Source: Psychrobacter piscatorii
GTDB lineage: Bacteria; Pseudomonadota; Gammaproteobacteria; Pseudomonadales; Moraxellaceae
DNA: 64,000 bases
NCBI RefSeq assembly: GCF_001444505.1
Contig: NZ_LNDJ01000118.1
Span: forward strand, 1 to 64,000
Direction of reading: 5' to 3'
Shown here: piece by piece, positions 57,173 through 64,000 of the stretch
Layout: each line of letters starts with the position of its first letter
Numbering within the stretch: the first letter of the stretch is position 1
Notes under the pieces: generated by a model
What the model was told of the DNA's origin: nothing
The model's database searches: none
Seen by the model: the letters and a program-made list of their open reading frames with translations, nothing else
Translations under genes and position numbers: made by a program

Positions 57173-59710
57173 ATGGTAAAAATTCGTGAGGGGTTACCGT
57201 TGGTGGATGGACAAACCACGCAGGCCGACAGTGCCACACTGGCGGCGCAATTGGTAGCGAGCCAACGCTCTCACCAATCTGCCAACAGCTACGCCCAGAT
57301 TCCTCTCGATATCAAATACCAGCTGTCAACTCACAAGCTACATACTACGTTTGATCGATCAGCGGCACATACTTATGATGGCCTCGACCCCGCGCTTGAA
57401 AACGAGTATCTGGACAACACCTATACGCTCTCAGATGAAGAGCTCGAATCCATTGATTTAGATCAAGCCAATATTGATGTACCTACGTGGCTCGACAATG
57501 TGGCGAAGCGTATCGGACAAGAGTCTGTACCTCATCTGAGTGCTGCTTGTGAGTTTATCCGTAGTCACATGAATACTAGTGAATCTGAGCGCTCAGGTGC
57601 TTACGTCACTGGTATTGGCATGACAGACATATTGACCTATCTCTATCAAGATGAAGATGCGCTTGTTGCTGCCATGCTATATCGCAGTGCACGCAAATCC
57701 ATCATTAGTCTTGCTGAAGTTGAGAAAAATTTTGGTGCGGATATCCTAGCCCTTGTTAAAGACACTTTAGCAATGGGGAAACTCTCAGAGATTATTGAGA
57801 GCAATAAACGCTTAGAAGATCATTTCGTCAATAATCAGCGTGACCAGCTATCAAATATTTATAGCATGCTCATTTCTGTCACCAACGACGTGCGTGTGGT
57901 ACTCATTAAGTTGGCAGAGCGTACCTTTGCCATGCGTGAGTTGACGTTTTCTAGGCCAGAGCGTCAAACTCGTGTCGCGCGTGAGGTCATGACTATTTAC
58001 GCCCCATTAGCGCATCGCCTAGGTATCGCGCAGCTTAAATGGGAGCTTGAGGATCTGGCGTTTCGCTACCTTGCGCCCGATAGGTACAAAGAGATTGCCA
58101 AGCTACTGTCCGAAAAGCGAAGCGAACGCGAGTCTTATATTCAGCGTGTAGAAGACAAGCTCAATGAGGCATTAGCGAATGCTGGCATTGAGGGCGAAGT
58201 ATCCGGACGCGTCAAGCATATCTATTCTATTTACCGCAAAATGAAGCTCAAAGGTTTATCCTTTGACCAGCTTTATGATATTCGTGCATTACGAGTATTG
58301 GTCAATAATCCTTCAGACTGTTATCACGTCTTAGGCTTGGTACATGGTTTGTGGCGTTATATTCCTGAGCAATTTGACGATTATATTACCAACCCAAAGT
58401 CAAACGGCTACCGCTCACTACATACCGCCGTCATTGCCGAAAACAAATCGCTTGAAGTGCAGATTCGTACTCAGGAGATGCATTTTGAGGCGGAGCTTGG
58501 CATGTGCGCACATGTCAATTACAAAGAAGGCCTGAAGAATAAAAAAGACAATTACTTAAATCAAAGAATCAGCTCGCTACGTCAGCTACTGTCTATTAAC
58601 AACGAGACCCGTAACCAGCCGCGCTCAGCTGTCATGACAGGCGAAGAGCTAGATGACATGGAGTTTGACGAAGAAGAACAACTCGTTGATTTTGATGAGC
58701 TCGAGCGTATCTATATTTTCAGCCGTGACGGCGACATCACCGAGCTACCAAAAGGTGCAACCGTTCTCGATTTTGCCTATTATGTGCATACCCAAGTTGG
58801 TAACCGTGCACAGGCAGCCCGAGTTAATCAGCGCTATGTGCCATTGACTTATCAGCTAAAAACAGGGGAACAAGTTGAGATCATCACTAAGGCATCGCGT
58901 GAGCCCAATCGTGATTGGCTAGTCGCCTCACTGGGCTATATTCATACCAATCGCGCACGCTCAAAACTGCGTCAATGGTTCAACAAACAAGACCGTGATA
59001 AGAATATTGAAATAGGTCGTCAGATGCTTAGCAAAGAGCTTGAGCGCCTATCCGTGCATCCCAATAGCATTGACTTAAATGACTATATCCAGCATTTCCA
59101 CGTCAATACGACCGATGATATTATCGTGGGGCTCGTCACAGGTGATATCGGTCTCAACCAGCTAACCAGCCATATTTCTAGGCAGCTGCATCTAGAACCT
59201 GAGATACCACCAGAGAACTTTGCACCGCACGTCGATACTAGAGATGCGAGCAAGCTCGATGCCTACAAAATCCGTATCGACGGTCTGGATAATATTGAAA
59301 TCAATTTAGCAGGCTGCTGCCATCCTGTACATGGTGAGCCAATTGCCGGATACATTACCTTATCGCGAGGTGTCAGCGTTCATAACCGCGGTTGCCCTGA
59401 GTATCTGCGTTTGGTCGAGCGTGATCCTGAGCGCAAAATAGAGGCAGCTTGGCAAGTACAATCTGGTCGCTATCAGCCAGTTGATATCCACGTAGAGGCG
59501 TATGACAGACGCGGGCTGTTGCGTGATTTGACACAGATTATTGATAAAGAGAACGTCAATATCCGCAAAGTTGAAACGCTTAGTAACGATGACAATATCG
59601 CCTTTTTGAAATTTCATATCGAAGTTTCAGGGCTAGCGCATCTATCTAAGTTACTGGCGAAACTAGAGCAACAGCACGGTGTCTTACATGCTCGTCGCGC
59701 TGTGGCTTAG
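57173..59710 (+). CDS. relA: (p)ppGpp synthetase RelA
   Basis: Ribosome-associated synthetase of the stringent-response alarmone. In 845 residues: an N-terminal pseudo-hydrolase domain in which the His-Asp metal motif is absent (AAMLYRSARKS where SpoT-type enzymes have an HD pair), the synthetase domain (GRVKHIYSIYRKMKLKGLSFDQLYDIRALRV, YITNPKSNGYRSLHT), a TGS domain (FSRDGDITELPKGATVLDFAY), a zinc-finger-like region (AGCCHPVHGEPI) and a C-terminal ACT domain. The lost hydrolase site marks RelA rather than a bifunctional Rel. GGAG precedes the ATG. About 100 residues longer than the enteric protein. Confidence 0.96.
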   Translation: MVKIREGLPLVDGQTTQADSATLAAQLVASQRSHQSANSYAQIPLDIKYQLSTHKLHTTFDRSAAHTYDGLDPALENEYLDNTYTLSDEELESIDLDQANIDVPTWLDNVAKRIGQESVPHLSAACEFIRSHMNTSESERSGAYVTGIGMTDILTYLYQDEDALVAAMLYRSARKSIISLAEVEKNFGADILALVKDTLAMGKLSEIIESNKRLEDHFVNNQRDQLSNIYSMLISVTNDVRVVLIKLAERTFAMRELTFSRPERQTRVAREVMTIYAPLAHRLGIAQLKWELEDLAFRYLAPDRYKEIAKLLSEKRSERESYIQRVEDKLNEALANAGIEGEVSGRVKHIYSIYRKMKLKGLSFDQLYDIRALRVLVNNPSDCYHVLGLVHGLWRYIPEQFDDYITNPKSNGYRSLHTAVIAENKSLEVQIRTQEMHFEAELGMCAHVNYKEGLKNKKDNYLNQRISSLRQLLSINNETRNQPRSAVMTGEELDDMEFDEEEQLVDFDELERIYIFSRDGDITELPKGATVLDFAYYVHTQVGNRAQAARVNQRYVPLTYQLKTGEQVEIITKASREPNRDWLVASLGYIHTNRARSKLRQWFNKQDRDKNIEIGRQMLSKELERLSVHPNSIDLNDYIQHFHVNTTDDIIVGLVTGDIGLNQLTSHISRQLHLEPEIPPENFAPHVDTRDASKLDAYKIRIDGLDNIEINLAGCCHPVHGEPIAGYITLSRGVSVHNRGCPEYLRLVERDPERKIEAAWQVQSGRYQPVDIHVEAYDRRGLLRDLTQIIDKENVNIRKVETLSNDDNIAFLKFHIEVSGLAHLSKLLAKLEQQHGVLHARRAVA

Positions 59711-59765
59711 TTGAAATGCTAAGCTACCAATTATTCACTCAAAAATAGAGTTGTCATAAAACACC

Positions 59766-60695
59766 ATGCCCGAATTGCCAGAAGTAGAAACCACCAAGAC
59801 TAGCCTTGCACCCTTATTAGGACAACATGTGATTGACATAAAGGTCTTTGAACCCAAGCTACGTTGGGCGATGCCAGATGACTTAAGTAATCTGGCTGAC
59901 TACACGTTAGATAGCGTTGAACGCCGAGCAAAATATCTTGTTCTTAAATTTTTGCCCACAGTGCTTAATGATAATGATGCCATGGTAGCACCACTTAAGC
60001 TTTTGATTCATTTAGGCATGTCAGGTAGTTTACAGCAGCACAATTATGGCACTGACAAACGTAAACATGATCATCTAATAGTAGTATTTAGGGATTCTGA
60101 AAATGCAAAGTCTCAGCTACATTATTACGATCCAAGACGATTTGGCTCAGTATTATGGTATGAAGATTACGGTAGCAAATTACTGGACCACTTGGGCCCT
60201 GAGCCACTCTCAGAAGATTTTACCGCAGAATATCTTTATAACGTTATTCAACGTAATAACTTATCCGATAAAGATCATAACAATACAGGCTCTAACAAAA
60301 AACCATCGACCAAACGAGCACAGTCCATCGCACGAGCTATCAAATCTGTCATTATGGAACAAAAAGTCGTGGTAGGTGTCGGTAATATCTATGCGACGGA
60401 AAGCCTCTACCTATCAGGTATTCACCCTGCTACCCCAGCCAATCAACTATCACTTGAGCAGCTAATAATTTTAGTTGACAATATTAAAGATATATTAAAA
60501 AAGGCTATCAAACTTGGTGGCTCAACGCTACGAGATTTCACAGTCGCGAGTGGTCAAACCGGTTATTTTCAGCAGACTTTAAATGTCTATGGTCGGCAAG
60601 GAGAGCATTGCCTAAAATGCGATACCATTCTAGAAAATGTCAAGCTCAATGGTAGAGCCAGCGTTTATTGTCCAAATTGTCAGCCGCTAGCTTAA
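59766..60695 (+). CDS. mutM: Formamidopyrimidine-DNA glycosylase
   Basis: Removes oxidised purines (8-oxoguanine) from DNA. The 309-residue protein starts MPELPEVETT with catalytic Pro 2 and Glu 3, has RRAKYLVLKF, the H2TH region (ARAIKSVIMEQKVVVGVGNIYATESLYLSG), and a C-terminal zinc finger (CLKCDTI...YCPNC). About 30 residues longer than usual, with a polar insertion NLSDKDHNNTGSNKKPSTK near residue 165-185. Codon use is more AT-rich than in relA. Confidence 0.95.
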   Translation: MPELPEVETTKTSLAPLLGQHVIDIKVFEPKLRWAMPDDLSNLADYTLDSVERRAKYLVLKFLPTVLNDNDAMVAPLKLLIHLGMSGSLQQHNYGTDKRKHDHLIVVFRDSENAKSQLHYYDPRRFGSVLWYEDYGSKLLDHLGPEPLSEDFTAEYLYNVIQRNNLSDKDHNNTGSNKKPSTKRAQSIARAIKSVIMEQKVVVGVGNIYATESLYLSGIHPATPANQLSLEQLIILVDNIKDILKKAIKLGGSTLRDFTVASGQTGYFQQTLNVYGRQGEHCLKCDTILENVKLNGRASVYCPNCQPLA

Positions 60696-60985
60696 GCTTA
60701 ATTAGTGGTCATATGATTTTTTACCTTAACTAAAGACAAATCTGCTACTATTTTCAAAATAAATACAATCTAGTTTGATATATTTTTTTACTCACATAAG
60801 AATATCCCATGTATTCTTGTTGCTTATTGGCGTACATCTTGCTTTAATAGTGCTAGCGCTTACAAAAATAGTGCGCACTATTTATTCTTCCGTAATACTT
60901 ACCTTACCTGTCGTTGCCGCGATATTCCTATGTGGAGACAGCAGCAGCCATTAATCATACTAATTGTAAATTTTAGGATATCGTT

Positions 60986-61426
60986 ATGACGGTTAAAGCC
61001 ACAAACAAACGTGCAGTTAAGCAAAAGTTGTTTCCTGTCTTTACTTCCTTAGCGTTAATGGCTACTAGTATGCAACCTACTTTTGCAGCCATAGAAATAG
61101 ACGAAACTGACTTTGGCCCTTCGTATGAGACGATGGTAGTAGATACGATTGTTGGTAAACCATTACAACTGGTCAATGCTGTGGCTGGTACCGCAGCCTA
61201 TATCGTGAGCCTACCCTTCTCTCTTATCGGTGGAAATGCCGATCAAGCGCAGCAAAAATTATTCGTTGAGCCTTGGGATGCTATGGGAAGATGTTTAGGC
61301 TGTACAGTTGCTGAAGACAACTATTATAAATCACAAGTTATTGACAATAATACTGTGCGTATTGTCGTTGACCAACCATCAGAGATTTTGATTAATACTA
61401 ACGATTACGTGGTTGTCACGCCATAA
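60986..61426 (+). CDS. Small exported protein of unknown function
   Basis: A 146-residue protein with a basic N-terminus and hydrophobic stretch (LFPVFTSLALMATSMQPTFAA), an export signal. The mature domain includes PLQLVNAVAGTAAYIVSLPFSLIGGN, a second hydrophobic part that may contact a membrane, then EPWDAMGRCLGC with a Cys pair. The C-terminal strand-rich tail follows. AGGAT precedes the ATG and a terminator follows. I do not recognise the family. Confidence 0.7.
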   Translation: MTVKATNKRAVKQKLFPVFTSLALMATSMQPTFAAIEIDETDFGPSYETMVVDTIVGKPLQLVNAVAGTAAYIVSLPFSLIGGNADQAQQKLFVEPWDAMGRCLGCTVAEDNYYKSQVIDNNTVRIVVDQPSEILINTNDYVVVTP

Positions 61427-61488
61427 GCTACTGTGTTTGATCGTTTTTAGCATAAATCAAAAAATATGACTTTGTGAATAGACAATAG

Positions 61489-61517
61489 AAAAGGCTAACG
61501 TAAAGTTAGCCTTTTTT
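61489..61517. terminator. Bidirectional terminator between the small exported protein and mscL
   Basis: AAAAGGCTAAC pairs with GTTAGCCTTTT around GTAAA, followed by further T residues. Confidence 0.92.
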
Positions 61518-61543
61518 GTTACCACTAAACAAACCGTACGTTA

Positions 61544-61987
61544 TTATTTTACAATATGAGTATTACTTAATTTAGCACTGATTTCACGCAGTAACTGTAC
61601 TTCTTCTGATGGCTCTACTACAGCTTCCTCTACAGCTTCCGTACGACGCATTTTATTTACTACTCTAACCATCATAAAAATAATAAAAGCTAAAATTAGA
61701 AAATTAATGAGTACAGTGATGAAGCTACCATATGCTAATACAGGAACGCCAGCTTCTTTGAGTGCATCGTAGGTCATAGCAACCCCATTAGGCACATCAC
61801 CCAATACCAAAAGCATATTTTTAAAGTTAATCTCGCCCCCTACAATGAAAGCAACAATTGGCATAATGATATCATCTACCAATGATTTAGTGATGGTAGC
61901 AAAAGCCCCACCAATGATAACACCAACTGCTAAGTCCATCACATTGCCTTTTAGAGCAAATTCTTTAAATTCTGAAACCATACTCAT
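61544..61987 (-). CDS. mscL: Large-conductance mechanosensitive channel
   Basis: Emergency osmolyte-release channel of the inner membrane. 147 residues: [39 protein letters not shown] in helix 1, the Gly-Asn entry, the periplasmic loop, second helix [20 protein letters not shown], and a cytosolic Glu-rich C-terminal helix (EVQLLREI). GAGGAG precedes the ATG. Typical length is 130-145. Confidence 0.96.
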   Translation of the reverse strand: MSMVSEFKEFALKGNVMDLAVGVIIGGAFATITKSLVDDIIMPIVAFIVGGEINFKNMLLVLGDVPNGVAMTYDALKEAGVPVLAYGSFITVLINFLILAFIIFMMVRVVNKMRRTEAVEEAVVEPSEEVQLLREISAKLSNTHIVK

Positions 61988-62120
61988 TGTATTCTCCTCA
62001 AGAATTATCTATAGGCGTATAGATATTTTATATAATCAGTATCATACTTCACTCTAACGTTAATCATTGAACACATCAAAACTAATGTTCATTTAGTATT
62101 TATTTTTTCAAAATTACAAC

Positions 62121-62167
62121 AAAAAAAGCAGTATAAAGTGAACCACTATAGCTCACCCTATACTGCT
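62121..62167 (-). terminator. Terminator of typA
   Basis: AGCAGTATA (62127-62135) pairs with TATACTGCT (62159-62167), with further pairing inside; on the minus strand T7 follows. Confidence 0.85.
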
Positions 62168-62258
62168 AATTCTTTAACTACTCCGATGTCTAAAAGACAT
62201 TAAATTTTGGTGTTGAAAATCAACGCTCTAAAAGATTGAGTAGTTTATACTGTCGATA

Positions 62259-64000
62259 TTATGCATTTTTCTTACTACGGCCATGACGCTTACGCTCACT
62301 TTCAGTCAGATAGCGTTTACGGATACGTACTGCTTTTGGTGTTACTTCAACTAGCTCATCATCTTGAATAAACTCAAGCGCTTGCTCAAGCGTGAACTTA
62401 ACTGCTGGCGTCAACGTCAACGCTTCATCAGTACCACTAGCACGTACGTTAGTCAGCTGCTTACCGGTTGTTGGGTTAACCGTCATATCATCGTTACGAG
62501 AGTTAAGACCAATAATCATACCTTCATAAACTTCAAGCTGTGGCTCAGCAAATAATTTACCACGTTTTTGTAGGTTAAACAGTGCAAAGCCTAGGCAAGT
62601 ACCATTTGCCATAGAAACCAATACGCCGTTTGAACGACCACCCACATCACCGATTTTTTGTGGACCGTAATGCGAGAAGCTTGACGTCATGATACCACTA
62701 CCTGAAGTCAATGTTAAAAACTCAGAACGGAAACCGATCAAACCACGAGCTGGTACTGTCGCTTCAATACGCATACGACCTTTACCATCAAGCTCCATAT
62801 TGGTCATCTCGCCTTTGCGTAGACCAACCTGCTCCATAATAGAACCCTGATGCTCTTCTTCGATATCGAAGACAACGTTTTCATACGGCTCTTGTAGCTC
62901 ACCATCAACTTCTTTTACGATAACCTCTGGGCCTGAAACACCCATCTCAAAGCCTTCACGGCGCATGTTCTCGATAAGTACAGATAGATGAAGCTCACCA
63001 CGACCTGATACTTTGAACTTATCTGGAGATTCAGTGTCTTCTACACGTAGTGCAACGTTATGAATCAATTCACGCTCAAGACGCTCACGAATATTACGTG
63101 AAGTGACAAACTTACCATCACGACCAGCAAATGGTGAGTTATTTACTTGGAAATTCATTGATACGGTAGGCTGATCAACTGTTAATGCTGGTAATGCTTC
63201 AACATTATTAGGATCACAAATCGTATCTGAGATATTAAGCGCATCGATACCTGTGATACAAACGATATCACCAGCCTGTGCATCTTCAACATCAATACGA
63301 TCAAGGCCATGGTAGCCCATAATTTTTAAGATACGGCCGTTACGTGTCTTACCATGCTTATCAATGACAGTAACTGGTGTATTGGTTTTAACCTTACCAC
63401 GCTGGATACGACCAATACCAATCACACCGACGAAGCTATTGTAATCAAGGCTTGAGATCTGCATACGGAATGGTGCGTCTGCATCAACTTGCGGCGCCTG
63501 TACAACATCAACAATAGTTTTAAATAGTGGCGTCATGTCATCAGCTAAATCATCTGCTTCCAAACCTGCAATACCATTTAACGCTGATGCATAAACCACT
63601 GGAAAATCAAGCTGCTCATCAGTTGCACCTAGATTATCGAACAAATCAAAAATTTGATCCATTACCCAATCAGGGCGTGAGCCAGGACGGTCAATTTTAT
63701 TGATAACAACAATCGGCTTTAGACCTTGTTCAAATGCTTTTTGCGTTACAAAACGAGTCTGAGGCATCGGACCATCGACAGCATCAACAACCAAAAGTAC
63801 GCAATCAACCATTGACATCACACGCTCAACTTCACCACCGAAATCGGCGTGACCTGGGGTATCAACGATATTAATACGGTATTCAGTTCCTGAAGTCTGA
63901 TCTGTCCAACGAATGGCTGTATTTTTAGCCAAAATAGTAATACCACGTTCTTGCTCAATATCACCTGAATCCATTGCACGTTCAGCAATATTTGCACGAT
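62259..64000 (-). CDS. typA: TypA/BipA ribosome-binding GTPase (N-terminus beyond window)
   Basis: The open frame continues through the right edge: upstream of the first in-window ATG it reads [19 protein letters not shown], the normal internal sequence of BipA, so about 30 N-terminal residues including the G1 loop are missing. Visible: G2 [11 protein letters not shown]3 [21 protein letters not shown]4 NKIDRPG, EF-Tu-like domain 2 ([14 protein letters not shown]), domains III/V ([19 protein letters not shown]) and the BipA C-terminal domain ([16 protein letters not shown], ending with a basic tail). BipA assists 50S assembly and growth at low temperature. Confidence 0.97.
   Translation of the reverse strand, partial: RANIAERAMDSGDIEQERGITILAKNTAIRWTDQTSGTEYRINIVDTPGHADFGGEVERVMSMVDCVLLVVDAVDGPMPQTRFVTQKAFEQGLKPIVVINKIDRPGSRPDWVMDQIFDLFDNLGATDEQLDFPVVYASALNGIAGLEADDLADDMTPLFKTIVDVVQAPQVDADAPFRMQISSLDYNSFVGVIGIGRIQRGKVKTNTPVTVIDKHGKTRNGRILKIMGYHGLDRIDVEDAQAGDIVCITGIDALNISDTICDPNNVEALPALTVDQPTVSMNFQVNNSPFAGRDGKFVTSRNIRERLERELIHNVALRVEDTESPDKFKVSGRGELHLSVLIENMRREGFEMGVSGPEVIVKEVDGELQEPYENVVFDIEEEHQGSIMEQVGLRKGEMTNMELDGKGRMRIEATVPARGLIGFRSEFLTLTSGSGIMTSSFSHYGPQKIGDVGGRSNGVLVSMANGTCLGFALFNLQKRGKLFAEPQLEVYEGMIIGLNSRNDDMTVNPTTGKQLTNVRASGTDEALTLTPAVKFTLEQALEFIQDDELVEVTPKAVRIRKRYLTESERKRHGRSKKNA

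Overview
The window looks like a chromosomal segment of a Psychrobacter-like gammaproteobacterium (Moraxellaceae). This is inferred from moderately AT-rich DNA, the protein styles (Ser/Asp-rich insertions in MetX, an acidic linker in the FHA protein, long polar N-termini on PolA and LspA), and the gene neighbourhoods (gacS-cysM-exonuclease-rlmD-relA, metX-metW, serA next to a D-2-hydroxyglutarate-type dehydrogenase). No database search was possible, so the genus is an inference. Almost everything is core housekeeping DNA. I see no prophage, CRISPR array, rRNA or complete insertion sequence. One short non-autonomous element (MITE) is present.

Layout. 1-1.4 kb: the classical Thr-Tyr-Gly-Thr tRNA cluster reading left into the first codons of tuf, with a small DUF6122 membrane-protein gene in between. 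1.5-8.4 kb (minus): trpE, a tail-anchored FHA protein, a DUF3298-type exported protein, prfC and an unknown lipoprotein. 8.6-14 kb (plus): ohr, polA, an unknown membrane protein, the MITE and a very acidic small protein. 14-23 kb: hemH (minus), metX-metW, a Sel1 protein, trhO, serA (minus) and the FAD dehydrogenase. 23-34 kb: a membrane-tethered BLUF photoreceptor, a GNAT-nitrilase fusion, a membrane thioredoxin, ileS-lspA, a macrodomain protein, a cold-shock/DUF1294 protein, fkpB and tas. 34-41.5 kb: plsC-type acyltransferase, hflX, an lrgAB-like pair, a lytic transglycosylase, and tsf and rpsB with long leaders.

41.9-46.4 kb holds the most unusual locus: a five-gene minus-strand operon encoding a periplasmic solute-binding lipoprotein, a membrane-bound CheA-like kinase with its own sensor region but no CheW-type domain, a CheY-like receiver, and two CheX-like phosphatases. 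It looks like a self-contained chemosensory-type phosphorelay without MCP or CheW.

46.7-64 kb: an MFS exporter, a crotonase-family enzyme, the GacS/BarA hybrid kinase (with an inserted receiver domain), then divergently cysM, a PolB-like 3'-5' exonuclease, rlmD, relA and mutM, a small exported protein, mscL, and typA, which runs off the right edge. Convergent or tandem transcription units are separated by clear Rho-independent terminators, many of them bidirectional.
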